Positions 25,968-35,049 of a stretch of DNA of 47,600 bases are shown here, piece by piece. Both the position numbers and the translations under genes were made by a program. The notes beneath the pieces were generated by a model that saw only the letters and a program-made list of their open reading frames with translations, ran no database searches and was not told the DNA's origin. This DNA is from CAYONZ01 sp964405465 (lineage in GTDB: Bacteria; Bdellovibrionota; Bdellovibrionia; Bdellovibrionales; JAMPXM01), in NCBI GenBank assembly GCA_964405465.1, contig CAYONZ010000026.1:1-47600 (forward strand). Direction: 5' to 3'. Within the stretch, counting starts at the first letter, position 1. Each line of letters begins with the position of its first letter.

Positions 25968-27140
25968 CTATCGGTAAGCCGGAATTCCGGTGATGTATTC
26001 TCCAAGGATGAGCTTGTGAATGTCTTCTGTTCCTTCGTAGGTGTTGACGCTTTCGAGATTGGCCATGTGTCGACCGCATTGATATTCGTGCGTAATGCCT
26101 GAGGCCCCTAGAATATCACGTGCGACGCGACTGATTTGCAGTGCTTTAGATACGTTATTCATCTTGGCCATCGAAACATGCTGTGGCAGCGCTTTTCCGG
26201 CATCTTTCATGCGCCCGAGCTGTAGGGCAAGGAGTTGGCCCTTGGTGATCTCGGTAAACATGTCGACAAGTTTGGCTTGAACGAGTTGATAGGAAGCAAT
26301 CGGTTTATCAAACTGAATTCGAGTCTTTGCGTAGTTGAGAGCCTCGTCGTAACAGGCCATGGCGGCACCGAGAGCTCCCCATGAAATTCCGTAGCGCGCA
26401 TTGTTCAAACAAGCAAATGGCCCCTTGAGACCAGAGACATTGAGCATCTTTGATTCATGTACACGGCAGTCTTCAAAAATCAATTCTGATGTGATCGAAG
26501 CTTTAAGGCTGAATTTCTTTTTTATATCTCGAGTGGTGAATCCTTTAAGATCCCGATCGACAATAAAACCATGAATGCGATCGTTGTCGTCTGTCACCTT
26601 CGCCCAAACGATGGCAAGGTCGGCGACGCCTCCGTTGGTAATCCACATCTTGTTGCCATTTAATACATAATGGTCGCCGTCTTTTTTGGCTCGAGTGATC
26701 ATGCCCCCAGGGTTTGAACCATAATCAGGTTCCGTCAGGCCGAAGCATCCGATCAATTCACCCTTAGCCATCTTGGGAAGATATTGTTGCTTGTGTTCTT
26801 CGGTACCGAAGGCGCTAATTGGAAACATGCAGAGTGCTCCTTGCACGCTCACAAAACTTCGAAGTCCGCTATCGCCACGTTCAAGCTCCTGCATAATCAA
26901 ACCGTAGCTTGTGTAGCTCAAGCCTGCACATCCATACCCTTTAATCGTTGACCCGAACATTCCCATCTCGGCCATAGCAGGCACGAGTTGTTTGGGAAAC
27001 TCATCGCGGACAAAATAATCATCAATGATGGGAATAATTTCTTTGGAGACGAACTGTCGGACAGCATCGCGAATCATACGTTCTTCATCAGAAAGAAGAG
27101 CATCAACATCGAAGAAATCAGGAGCTTGATAAGGCTTCAT
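25968..27140 (-). CDS. gcdH: Glutaryl-CoA dehydrogenase (acyl-CoA dehydrogenase family)
   Basis: 390 residues. It oxidises and decarboxylates glutaryl-CoA to crotonyl-CoA, a step in lysine and tryptophan breakdown. Family marks: CFGLTEPDYGSNP (FAD and substrate loop), WITNGG, catalytic Glu369 in NTYEGTEDIH, and the C-terminus LILGEYITGIPAY, which is characteristic of the GcdH branch. Arg94 in SGLRSFVSVQG corresponds to the arginine that binds the glutaryl carboxylate in the human enzyme. The start has a near-perfect AGGAGG five bases upstream. It is last in an operon with a thiolase and an SDR-like protein (27-base gap). Confidence 0.88.
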   Translation of the reverse strand: MKPYQAPDFFDVDALLSDEERMIRDAVRQFVSKEIIPIIDDYFVRDEFPKQLVPAMAEMGMFGSTIKGYGCAGLSYTSYGLIMQELERGDSGLRSFVSVQGALCMFPISAFGTEEHKQQYLPKMAKGELIGCFGLTEPDYGSNPGGMITRAKKDGDHYVLNGNKMWITNGGVADLAIVWAKVTDDNDRIHGFIVDRDLKGFTTRDIKKKFSLKASITSELIFEDCRVHESKMLNVSGLKGPFACLNNARYGISWGALGAAMACYDEALNYAKTRIQFDKPIASYQLVQAKLVDMFTEITKGQLLALQLGRMKDAGKALPQHVSMAKMNNVSKALQISRVARDILGASGITHEYQCGRHMANLESVNTYEGTEDIHKLILGEYITGIPAYR

Positions 27141-27167
27141 TAAGGCCTCCTATAATAGAAGTTTGTT

Positions 27168-27962
27168 CTATGATAGTCCCTGATTGACAGAAATCAACTG
27201 TCCAGAAATTCCGGCGCCAAGTGGGCTTGCCAAAAAAGCCACTAAGTTGGCGATTTTTTCAGGGTCAGTAAGTTGCGCGCGAGGAAAGACCTCACGAGTT
27301 TTTGTTAGGGCACCTTGGGCACTGAGAGGTTCTTTAGATTGGGAAATCAGAAATTCTTCTGTGGCTCCCATAGAGACACAATTGACGGTTATCGCCGAGT
27401 CAGAAATTTCTTGTGCAAGAGTTTTGGCAAAGTGAATCAATCCAGTGCGAGTCGCGGCTTGAACACCGTTTCCGGCGAGTCCGAGACGTACTAAATCGTG
27501 CATCAAATAAATAATTCGTCCACGCTTACGGCCTTCGAGAAAACGTAAAACAGAATGGGTCACTAAAAGTGGAGCTTGCACATTGACGTCGATCAATCGC
27601 TCAATATCTTCGAGCGCTGAGGGATCGCGAAAAGACTTAGGGTCGGTGCTCATCAAGCCATCAATGTAGATATCGAGCCCACCAAAAGCTTCGGCAGCGC
27701 GAGTGATCGCATCTTGCACATGATGTGCTTTTGAAAGATCAGCTTGAATCGCTGCGGCTCGACCATATCGTTCGTGTACTTCACGTGCATCCATAAGGGT
27801 GCTAGCGAAGCGTTGTGCTTTGTCGATATTGCGGTCGATAAGTGCAACGTTAGCGCCAAGAGATGTCAGTTTAAGCGCGATCGCTTGATTGAACGTGGTA
27901 CATGGTCCAACTAGAATCGCGGTGCGATCTTGTAACTTAAACGAAGCACTTCCGTTGTCCAT
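27168..27962 (-). CDS. Short-chain dehydrogenase/reductase fold protein lacking the active site
   Basis: 264 residues with the overall SDR pattern: N-terminal strand/turn, IDVNVQAPLLVTHSVL (residues about 124-139), and a C-terminal GAGISGQLISVNQG. However the glycine-rich TGxxxGxG turn reads VGPCTTFNQ, the NNAG segment reads IDGLM, the catalytic Ser strand reads IYLMHD, and the YxxxK pair is replaced by Q168-A-A-T-R172. An NAD(P)-dependent oxidoreductase role is therefore unlikely. It sits between a thiolase (3-base gap) and glutaryl-CoA dehydrogenase (27-base gap), so it may act as a structural or binding partner in acyl-CoA metabolism. The frame is intact and the start is weakly supported. 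Confidence 0.82.
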   Translation of the reverse strand: MDNGSASFKLQDRTAILVGPCTTFNQAIALKLTSLGANVALIDRNIDKAQRFASTLMDAREVHERYGRAAAIQADLSKAHHVQDAITRAAEAFGGLDIYIDGLMSTDPKSFRDPSALEDIERLIDVNVQAPLLVTHSVLRFLEGRKRGRIIYLMHDLVRLGLAGNGVQAATRTGLIHFAKTLAQEISDSAITVNCVSMGATEEFLISQSKEPLSAQGALTKTREVFPRAQLTDPEKIANLVAFLASPLGAGISGQLISVNQGLS

Positions 27963-27965
27963 AAT

Positions 27966-29147
27966 TCACATTCTTTCTATGACAACAGCTATTCCTTGGC
28001 CACCACCGATGCAGGCACTACCCACAGCGTATTGACCTTGACGTCGTTGTAATTCGTAAACCAGGTGATTCATAATTCTGGTACCCGATGCGCCGAGAGG
28101 ATGACCTACCGCAATTGCTCCGCCATTGGAGTTGGTAATTTCGCGATTGAGACCCAGTTCTTTTTCGACCGACAGATATTGAGCTGCAAAGGCTTCGTTG
28201 ACTTCAACAAGATTCATTTGCTTCAGCTCGAGATTTGCTTTTTTTAGTGCCAAGCGAATCGCGCCAGCCGGTCCAATTCCCATAATTTTTGGTTCACAGC
28301 CAACGCTCGCCCATGAAACCAATCGTGCCATCGGCTTAAGACCTAAGCGTTTGGCCTCACTTTCAGTGGTGATTAAACTGGTCGCTGCGCCATCGACAAT
28401 GCCCGAAGCGGTTGCTGCCGTAACGGTCCCATTTTGTTTGAACAATGGCTTGAGCGCTTTGATTTTTTCAAGGGTTACATCTGGTTTTGGATGTTCATCT
28501 TTGGTCACCTCAACAGCGCCTTTGCGCCCTTGAACGGTGACCGAAGTCATTTCATTTGCAAAGTAGCCGGCCTGCAGAGCCTTGGCATAACGGGCTTGAG
28601 TGAGAATCGAATATTCATCGCAGGCATCTCTTGAAATTGAATATTGTTCGGCCAAATTCTCAGCCGTAATGGCCATTGGCGTTTGTGTATAGGCGTCCGT
28701 GAGAGCCGAGGTCATATAATCTTCGACATCGGCTTTACCCATTCGATATCCGTCGAAGCGTGCCCCACGTAGAACGTAAGGAACTTGTGACATCTGCTCC
28801 ACTCCGCCGGCTAAAACCATTTTTGCTTCGCCAGTTAGAAGCATCTGAGCGGCATTAACCCATGCTTGAAATCCGCTTCCACAGAGACGATTCACATTAT
28901 ATGCTGGAACATGAACCGGAATGCCAGCATAGAGACCAACATGCCGAGAGAGGTAGGCTGCATCTGAACCTGACTGCACAACATTGCCAATCACAATGTG
29001 ATCAACAAGTTCTGGTTTGACGTGGGCTTGCTCGAGGGTTGCCTTAGCTGCCGCGACAGTCAATTGAGTTGCAGAGACATCTTTCAAGCTTCCGCCGAAA
29101 GCACCAAAGGGAGTTCTTTTGCCTGAGATAAATACGATTTTTTCCAT
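27966..29147 (-). CDS. Acetyl-CoA C-acyltransferase (thiolase)
   Basis: 393 residues from ATG at 29147, where MEKIVFISGKRTPFG begins the thiolase fold. A TTG/ATG pair about 60 bases upstream would add a non-conserved extension. Catalytic residues are intact: Cys89 in NRLCGSGFQ, His349 in AVGHPLGASG and Cys379 in SACIGGGQG. It condenses two acetyl-CoA to acetoacetyl-CoA or cleaves 3-ketoacyl-CoA. With the downstream glutaryl-CoA dehydrogenase and the acetoacetyl-CoA synthetase at 33-35 kb, acetoacetyl-CoA cleavage in catabolism is the likeliest direction. Biosynthetic and degradative forms cannot be told apart here. There is no good ribosome binding site. Confidence 0.93.
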   Translation of the reverse strand: MEKIVFISGKRTPFGAFGGSLKDVSATQLTVAAAKATLEQAHVKPELVDHIVIGNVVQSGSDAAYLSRHVGLYAGIPVHVPAYNVNRLCGSGFQAWVNAAQMLLTGEAKMVLAGGVEQMSQVPYVLRGARFDGYRMGKADVEDYMTSALTDAYTQTPMAITAENLAEQYSISRDACDEYSILTQARYAKALQAGYFANEMTSVTVQGRKGAVEVTKDEHPKPDVTLEKIKALKPLFKQNGTVTAATASGIVDGAATSLITTESEAKRLGLKPMARLVSWASVGCEPKIMGIGPAGAIRLALKKANLELKQMNLVEVNEAFAAQYLSVEKELGLNREITNSNGGAIAVGHPLGASGTRIMNHLVYELQRRQGQYAVGSACIGGGQGIAVVIERM

Positions 29148-29569
29148 AAAAGAAGCGTAATCGACTCGAATGGTGTGGTCAAATGAGTCAGATGAATTTG
29201 AAATCATCAATGTGCAGCGTTAGTGTGGATAGGAAATCATTTTGCTTAGGGCGTGTCCTCAATTGGCTAGACTACTACGCAAAAGCAATAGAAATGATTT
29301 GAGCGTTGCTCGTCGTCGAAATAGCACCACTATTTCTCCTCCTCGTGCCTTCAACTCATTTCTATTGCTTCCGCTCGCGACGTCCGACCAATTGAGGACA
29401 CGCCCTAACAATTGAGGAGTGTCGATTGACGAGGCGTATTTTATATTCACCTTTTGAATCTCATTGCAGAATTCGGCATGATAGAAAGCATAAAAGAGCG
29501 AGCGTGAAGATTTAATTTGGAAGAGAAATTTTAAGGTTAAGATTTCGGCAAACCAATTTGGGAGGCGCG
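29148..29569. other. Intergenic region between thiolase operon and purD
   Basis: 422 bases separating divergent genes. It holds a 163-bp palindromic element (29246-29408) and, next to it, a 10-bp direct repeat of part of its right arm (CAATTGAGGA at 29389-29398 and 29409-29418). The promoters of both genes must lie on either side; none is clear. Confidence 0.6.
29246..29408. mobile_element. MITE-like palindromic element, 163 bp
   Basis: The ends are 21-bp perfect inverted repeats: TTAGGGCGTGTCCTCAATTG(G) at 29246-29266 and its complement at 29388-29408. Inside are a second pair, AAGCAATAGAAATGA (29283-29297) with its complement (29356-29370), and a central 7-bp stem GAAATAG/CTATTTC (29318-29324 and 29330-29336). 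All three pairs are centred on base 29327 or within half a base, so the whole unit folds into one long hairpin. If the outermost TA is a target duplication, as in Tc1/mariner-IS630 elements, the inverted repeat proper starts at GGGCG. There is no transposase, so it is non-autonomous. Confidence 0.75.
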
Positions 29570-30826
29570 ATGAACGTTTTAGTCATTGGTCAAGGCGGGC
29601 GAGAGCATGCACTGGTACATTACCTTAAAAAATCATCTTTAGTATCTGCTGTCCATGCGGTCCCCGGGAGCGATGGTATTGCGACTGAAGCTATCGTGCA
29701 TTCGATTGATGTCAGTCAACACGAATGCGTTTTGAATCTTGTGGAAAAAAATAAAATTGATTTAGTGGTGATTGGCCCCGAGAACCCACTGGTCGAGGGC
29801 TTGGCTGATTCTTTGCGAGCGCGTGGTGTTCTGGTTTTTGGTCCGGGCCGAGCTGCAGCTCAACTTGAAGGTAGCAAAATTTTTTGTAAACAGTTTTTGA
29901 TTGATGCCGGATGTCCAACAGCACGTTCATTTACTGTGAGCTCTGTTGAAGAGACCCTTGCTGCGGCAAAAAACTTTTCACCTCCCTATGTTTTAAAAGC
30001 AGATGGTCTTGCAGCAGGAAAGGGAGTCTTTATCTGTAAAACTTTGAGTCAATTGCAAGCCGATGCCCATGCTCTGTTTGTAGAAAGAACGCTGGGCGAA
30101 GCTGGAAGGCGTGCATTGCTAGAAGAATTTCAGCCAGGCTATGAAATCAGTTATTTGATTTTAACCAATGGTGAGCATTTTCAGCCTTTAGTTTTGGCTC
30201 AAGATCATAAACGACTTCTTGATGGCGACGAGGGGCCAAACACGGGAGGCATGGGTACTGTTGCTCCAGTGAAGATCGCGGACGATCTTGACACAAAGAT
30301 TCGCGAGGAGATTTGTCAAAAAGTCATGCATGAATTTTCACGACGGAAGATGGAGTTTCGTGGCGTTTTGTTTATTGGTTTGATGATCACCAGAGAGGGC
30401 CCGAGCGTACTAGAATTTAATGTGCGCTTTGGTGACCCAGAGACGCAAGTCATTCTACCTTTATTTGATGGTGATTGGGCACAGGTTTTGTTAGCGATAG
30501 CTCGAGGACAAGTACCGCAAATGAAATTCAAGCCAGGGGCAGCGGCATGCCTTGTTCTGGCTGCAGAAAAATATCCAGATGATCCTGTTAAAGGGGTTTT
30601 GATCGAAGGCGATTTGACTTCACTCGATTTGGGTGTCGTTTTTCATGCCGGAACCAAATTGGATGCAAGTAAAAGATGGGTGACTAATGGTGGACGTGTA
30701 TTGAATGTTGTTGCGACAGGCACTGATGTGCAGGAGGCACTTGATAAAGCCTATGCTCGGGCGACGCGAGTGGGGTGGGCGAAGATGCAGTTGCGGACTG
30801 ATATTGGTAAGGGATTACTCCAGTAA
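29570..30826 (+). CDS. purD: Phosphoribosylamine-glycine ligase (GAR synthetase)
   Basis: 418 residues from ATG at 29570, four bases after GGAGG. It joins phosphoribosylamine and glycine with ATP in the second step of purine synthesis. N-terminal motif VLVIGQGGREHAL, the PGSDGI turn, IGPENPLVEGL, ATP-grasp segments (VLKADGLAAGKGV, about 141-153) and DPETQVILP (about 290) are all typical. Length fits the family (about 425). It is a single-gene unit with a MITE-like element in its upstream region; no other pur genes are close. Confidence 0.96.
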   Translation: MNVLVIGQGGREHALVHYLKKSSLVSAVHAVPGSDGIATEAIVHSIDVSQHECVLNLVEKNKIDLVVIGPENPLVEGLADSLRARGVLVFGPGRAAAQLEGSKIFCKQFLIDAGCPTARSFTVSSVEETLAAAKNFSPPYVLKADGLAAGKGVFICKTLSQLQADAHALFVERTLGEAGRRALLEEFQPGYEISYLILTNGEHFQPLVLAQDHKRLLDGDEGPNTGGMGTVAPVKIADDLDTKIREEICQKVMHEFSRRKMEFRGVLFIGLMITREGPSVLEFNVRFGDPETQVILPLFDGDWAQVLLAIARGQVPQMKFKPGAAACLVLAAEKYPDDPVKGVLIEGDLTSLDLGVVFHAGTKLDASKRWVTNGGRVLNVVATGTDVQEALDKAYARATRVGWAKMQLRTDIGKGLLQ

Positions 30827-30837
30827 TCGGATAGTCT

Positions 30838-31491
30838 TTACCAGTTCCAGCGCAGGCTCATAATGTCGCGGTTTTCCCCTGGAATAGTGGTGTGACTCAA
30901 TACCATTTGTGTATCTCCCACTAGTTCTTCATAGACATCGAAGGCAAACTTTGAGTCAACGAGTTGGTAACTGATTTCCGACTTGATAAAACCTTCGTAT
31001 TGAACTTGGGCTTTTGATTGTACAGTGATCATTTTGAACTTTATGCTGTGTTGAGTTCCCGATGAATCCTCATCGTCTTGGCCAAAACTAATGTCGCTTT
31101 CCACTGCGTTTTCAAACGCTTTGGCCGATTTGCCCACGCCGCTGTTTTGAACTTCGGGTGAGCGAAAAAAGCTATCAATACTTTGACTGAGTATTCGAGA
31201 TGCGACGTTGGTTCCGTTGGTACCAGAGGGCATATCTGGCGGGATGTAGCGCGCCACATCTTCGCGCTTCCATTCGGTCAGAGAGTGAATGGGCTGAATG
31301 AGCGAAAAATCATACCATTGTGTTGATTGATAAAGCCCATTTGGAAATTTATTGCGAAGTTTTGTTCGACTTGAAAACTTGAAATTCAATTCTTTGTTGA
31401 ATCGCTGTGCAGATGCCAGGGGAGCCTGGCCTATGACAAGCCCAAGCGTGAATACCATCATGCTTGCCTTAAAATATCGAGTTCCAAACAT
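30838..31491 (-). CDS. Exported protein of unknown function
   Basis: 217 residues from ATG at 31491, which gives a normal signal peptide (MFGTRYFKASMM..., cleavage near LASAQ). GGAG lies ten bases upstream. A nearer ATG at 31500 is only one base from it, and the longer open frame has no signal. The mature domain is beta-rich, with alternating hydrophobic strands toward the C-terminus (HSIKFKMITVQ, QVQYEGFIKSEISYQLV, SKFAFDVYEEL), as in small periplasmic or outer-membrane-associated proteins. There are no cysteines in the mature part. Family not recognised. Convergent with purD (11 bases apart). Confidence 0.72.
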   Translation of the reverse strand: MFGTRYFKASMMVFTLGLVIGQAPLASAQRFNKELNFKFSSRTKLRNKFPNGLYQSTQWYDFSLIQPIHSLTEWKREDVARYIPPDMPSGTNGTNVASRILSQSIDSFFRSPEVQNSGVGKSAKAFENAVESDISFGQDDEDSSGTQHSIKFKMITVQSKAQVQYEGFIKSEISYQLVDSKFAFDVYEELVGDTQMVLSHTTIPGENRDIMSLRWNW

Positions 31492-31913
31492 CCGCACCAT
31501 ACTCCATCTTATCGTCTTTCTCTGGTATTTGCTAAATTCTGAGAAATTATTTGTACAGTTTGTTTTGAAATGAGAATTCTCAATCTGATATCGCAAGAAT
31601 GGCTTCTGTGACCATTTAACCAAAGGGAACGGGCCCCGCTTCCTTGCGGGTGCCAGTTGTTGTGAGATCGGTAATTTAATGAAGTGCAAGCTTGGTGCCT
31701 CAAAATGTCTATTTGTAGTGAAATTAAACACAGATAGGCCGATGGCTCTGCCGTTGATATTGTCACCTATCAAAACTCTAGGCGAAAAATTTGTTATGAA
31801 CTAGATTCTGATGCATGCCAATTGGTGCAAACAGATTCGGTTCTCCAACTGAGAGGCCGAATTGTTTAGGCATGAACTGTGCTGTACCAATTCCAAAGAC
31901 CACTGGAGGTACG
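31492..31913. other. Divergent intergenic region between two exported-protein genes
   Basis: 422 bases. It holds a perfect 12-bp palindrome TGAGAATTCTCA (31571-31582), a possible operator, and a GC-rich hairpin with CCCGC/GCGGG stem and TTCCTT loop (31635-31650). It presumably contains both promoters; no -10/-35 pair is convincing. Confidence 0.5.
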
Positions 31914-32969
31914 ATGACTTCACATAGGAACCAATTGCTGTCGAAGTTTTGGACAGGGCATTTGATGTTAGCTGGTGTTGTGCTGATTGTGGGGAATCAC
32001 GTTCATGCTTCGGCAGACTGGGTGGTTCGTGCCAATAGTTGTTCAGCAATCGTGGCCGATGAAAATGGAATTGCAAAATCGGGTGCTCTTGCCTCAGCCG
32101 AAGTTTTTCCAGAGACAGATCATTTGGCGGTGCTACCCGAAAGATTACAGCAAGATCTGCGAGAGAGTCGAACGCGTCTGCGGGACTTTGTTCTCACTGC
32201 AGAAGTCCTATTTTTTTCGGTTTCAAAGAAATCTGAGGAAGAAAGGGATCAAAAAGAATTACCCAAGCTAGATCTGTTCGGTGCCTTTTCGGGAACACTT
32301 GGCCGGCAAAAAGAAATTTCGGACTCCGCTGAAAAGATTCTATTTGGCCACGATATCGCAGGAGACAGATATGGTTCTTGGGAGAAACAGCATCGCGGAC
32401 TTATAGAAGAAATGCGCTATGGACATCGTGAAAGCTTAAGAGGGCTCACAGAGCAGCCCATCCATAGTGAGCGTCGTGAGCGAATTGCTTCTCGCGATGC
32501 TATTCGTATCGGGCAAGAGGGATCAAAATCTATGAGTGCTGGCTCGGCCCAGACTTCCGAAAAGACAGGAGACGATTTGATTCGTGTTGAAGATCGTATC
32601 TCTCGCGCCATTGGCTCTTTGAGAAAAGAGCGGGACGCCACTAAGGCCCTTTACGATAGCTTGTCTGAATTTGCCGAACAAATTGGGCATATGAAAGAAT
32701 GGCAAAAACGTGAAGTCGAGAAGCTGAAAAGCGAAGTCAACAATAGCAATGAGATGTCGGAAAATCAAAAATCCCGAATTACAATGTATTTGAAGAATGC
32801 GAATGAAGATGCTCAGTTTTTATTGCGAAGTCTCTATGATCCTGGCGACTCGAAGTCGTGGATCAAAATTCTTTTTGCGCAGAGCCAGGAACATTTGCAG
32901 AGTTTGGATGGGTGGATCAATGAATTGCAAACGGAGTTGAGTCACAGCCCCGGTGCGGGTACACTTTGA
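31914..32969 (+). CDS. Exported coiled-coil protein of unknown function
   Basis: 351 residues from ATG at 31914, with GGAGGT immediately upstream; frames further upstream add non-signal sequence. A signal peptide (about 1-34, cleavage near HASA|D) is followed by a long, charged, largely helical protein with heptad-like stretches (about 78-100, 225-300). Arg, Glu, Lys and Ser are abundant. No known domain is recognised and there is no second membrane segment. It is divergent from another exported protein and 62 bases before the acetoacetyl-CoA synthetase gene, which may or may not share its transcript. Confidence 0.75.
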   Translation: MTSHRNQLLSKFWTGHLMLAGVVLIVGNHVHASADWVVRANSCSAIVADENGIAKSGALASAEVFPETDHLAVLPERLQQDLRESRTRLRDFVLTAEVLFFSVSKKSEEERDQKELPKLDLFGAFSGTLGRQKEISDSAEKILFGHDIAGDRYGSWEKQHRGLIEEMRYGHRESLRGLTEQPIHSERRERIASRDAIRIGQEGSKSMSAGSAQTSEKTGDDLIRVEDRISRAIGSLRKERDATKALYDSLSEFAEQIGHMKEWQKREVEKLKSEVNNSNEMSENQKSRITMYLKNANEDAQFLLRSLYDPGDSKSWIKILFAQSQEHLQSLDGWINELQTELSHSPGAGTL

Positions 32970-33031
32970 GAGATTTGTCATTCCTGCTGATGTCTTAAGT
33001 TTGGGAATGAAAATTTTGGGGGGATTGGGAT

Positions 33032-35047
33032 ATGCAGGAACCTGTTTGGATTCCGTCACAGGGGCGAATCGACAGATCAAATCTGTTGGCTTTTCAAAAA
33101 CACATTGAACGTAAATTTTCTATTCATTTTGCTGATTATAAAGAATTCCACAGATGGAGTGTCGAGCAGAGCCCGGTTTTTTGGAGTGAACTTCTTTCTT
33201 ATTTTGGCGTTCGTGTTTCGGGAGATCTCTCTCCGGCCTTGTCGGCAGATGGATTTGATGAATACAATTGGTTTCCAAATCTTAAATTAAATTTTGCAGA
33301 AAATCTTTTGCTACATGGTGCCGCTGATTCAGTTGCTCTAAATTTTCAACATGAGTCAGCGGCCACAGATCGCCAGGATGACTCGATAAGGTCAAAGAAT
33401 TTTGGCGACAGCGGCGCAGCCAGATCTAGCCATGTCAACAAAAGCGGTGATGAAGTTTCCTATAAAATCACCTATGCTGAACTCCGAAAGCGAGTTGCCT
33501 CTTTGCAGGTATTTTTACAGTCGACCCTTCATGAGGGCGATGTGTTGGCGGCATTTATGCCCAATACACCAGAGACTGTCGTGGCAATGCTCACCGCTTC
33601 AAGTCTTGGTGCTGTGTTTACTTCAACTAGTGCAGACTTTGGTGTCGAGGGAGTATTGGATCGATTTTCCCAGTCGAATCCAAAAGTATTGGTGGCGGCA
33701 GCCGGATACGAATACAATGGAAAGTATTTCGATAATCTTGAAAAAATAAGGCAGCTGGAGCGGCGATTACCAAGTCTTGAAAAAATTTTGATCGTGGATT
33801 TTCTCAAGGTGGGAGTTGATCTCTCTGGTCTTGAGAAGGCTACGCTTTGGAGTGAAATTCCAGAGTCTAATCGGTCACCAGAATTTAAAGCATTGCCCTT
33901 TTCGCACCCTCTCTACATCATGTATTCATCCGGAACCACAGGTAAGCCTAAATGCATCGTGCATTCTGCAGGGGGCACTCTGCTCCAGCATATCAAAGAA
34001 CTGGCTCTGCATTCGGATTTGACCAAAAGTAAAAGAATCTGTTTTTTTACCACCTGCGGGTGGATGATGTGGAATTGGTTGGTCAGTAGTTTGTACTTCG
34101 GCAGTGAGGTTGTTTTATACGAGGGCTCTCCGGGTTACCCAACTCTGCAGAAATTTTTTGAAGTTATTGAACGAGAGCAGATTCATATTTTTGGCACCTC
34201 GCCAAAATTTTTGAAAGCCTTGGAGGATACAAATCCAGAGTTCACGGTAAATTTTAATTGTTTAGAAACCATTCTCTCGACCGGATCTCCGCTTTTGCCT
34301 GAGCAATTTGATTTCGTTTATAAAAAAATAAAAAATGATGTCTTATTGGCCAGTATCAGCGGTGGCACTGACATCATTGGCTGTTTTATGTTGGGTAACC
34401 CAACAATGCCCGTCTATCGAGGGGAGATCCAGTGCTGCGGGCTTGGTATGGATGTGGCCGCTCTCAACGATCAGGGTGTGCGAGTCATCGATGCAGAAGG
34501 GGAGTTGGTATGTGGAAAGACATTTCCTAGTCGACCGATCTACTTTTTAAATGATCACGATAGAGAGAAAATTGGGGCCGCCTATTTCGAGCGATATCCT
34601 GGATATTGGCATCATGGGGACTTCGTGAAAATCACCTCTCGTGGTGGGGTGATCGTGTACGGGCGAAGTGATGCGACACTAAATCCTGGTGGCGTGCGAA
34701 TCGGGACCGCAGAGATTTACCGTCAAACGGAGTCACTGAGCTATATTGCTGATTCACTTTGTGTGGGTAAGTCTGTGGATGGTGACGTTGAGATATTATT
34801 ATTTGTAAAACTTAAGGACAATGAACAATTGAGCGAAGAGCGAATCAAGCAGATCAAAGACTTGATTCGGCAAAATACGACGCCCAGACATGTGCCCAGG
34901 GCAGTTTACCAAGTTAGCGACATTCCCTATACTCGCTCTGGTAAAAAAATGGAGCTGGCGATTGCACGAGTACTCAATAAGAAGCCATTAACAAATCTCG
35001 AGGCTATATCGAACCCCGAGTGTCTTAAACAATACGAGCAATTCTGA
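33032..35047 (+). CDS. aacS: Acetoacetyl-CoA synthetase
   Basis: 671 residues. It activates acetoacetate to acetoacetyl-CoA with ATP. The adenylate-forming P-loop YSSGTTGKPK (298-307), STGSPLLPEQF, SGGTDIIGCF, GRSDATLNPGGVRIG and the C-terminal lysine segment TRSGKKMELA (catalytic Lys region) are all present. The family-specific N-terminal domain ends with NWFPNLKLNFAENLL. A Ser/Asp/Gly-rich insert at about 108-142 looks like a local addition. Length matches AacS (about 650). With the thiolase it would turn acetoacetate into two acetyl-CoA. It is convergent with the NtrC-type regulator, only two bases apart. Confidence 0.93.
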   Translation: MQEPVWIPSQGRIDRSNLLAFQKHIERKFSIHFADYKEFHRWSVEQSPVFWSELLSYFGVRVSGDLSPALSADGFDEYNWFPNLKLNFAENLLLHGAADSVALNFQHESAATDRQDDSIRSKNFGDSGAARSSHVNKSGDEVSYKITYAELRKRVASLQVFLQSTLHEGDVLAAFMPNTPETVVAMLTASSLGAVFTSTSADFGVEGVLDRFSQSNPKVLVAAAGYEYNGKYFDNLEKIRQLERRLPSLEKILIVDFLKVGVDLSGLEKATLWSEIPESNRSPEFKALPFSHPLYIMYSSGTTGKPKCIVHSAGGTLLQHIKELALHSDLTKSKRICFFTTCGWMMWNWLVSSLYFGSEVVLYEGSPGYPTLQKFFEVIEREQIHIFGTSPKFLKALEDTNPEFTVNFNCLETILSTGSPLLPEQFDFVYKKIKNDVLLASISGGTDIIGCFMLGNPTMPVYRGEIQCCGLGMDVAALNDQGVRVIDAEGELVCGKTFPSRPIYFLNDHDREKIGAAYFERYPGYWHHGDFVKITSRGGVIVYGRSDATLNPGGVRIGTAEIYRQTESLSYIADSLCVGKSVDGDVEILLFVKLKDNEQLSEERIKQIKDLIRQNTTPRHVPRAVYQVSDIPYTRSGKKMELAIARVLNKKPLTNLEAISNPECLKQYEQF

Positions 35048-35049
35048 GA

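Noticed and set aside
29147..29210. Extended thiolase start about 60 bases upstream
   Set aside because: The added residues are not thiolase-like and no ribosome binding site precedes the TTG/ATG pair.
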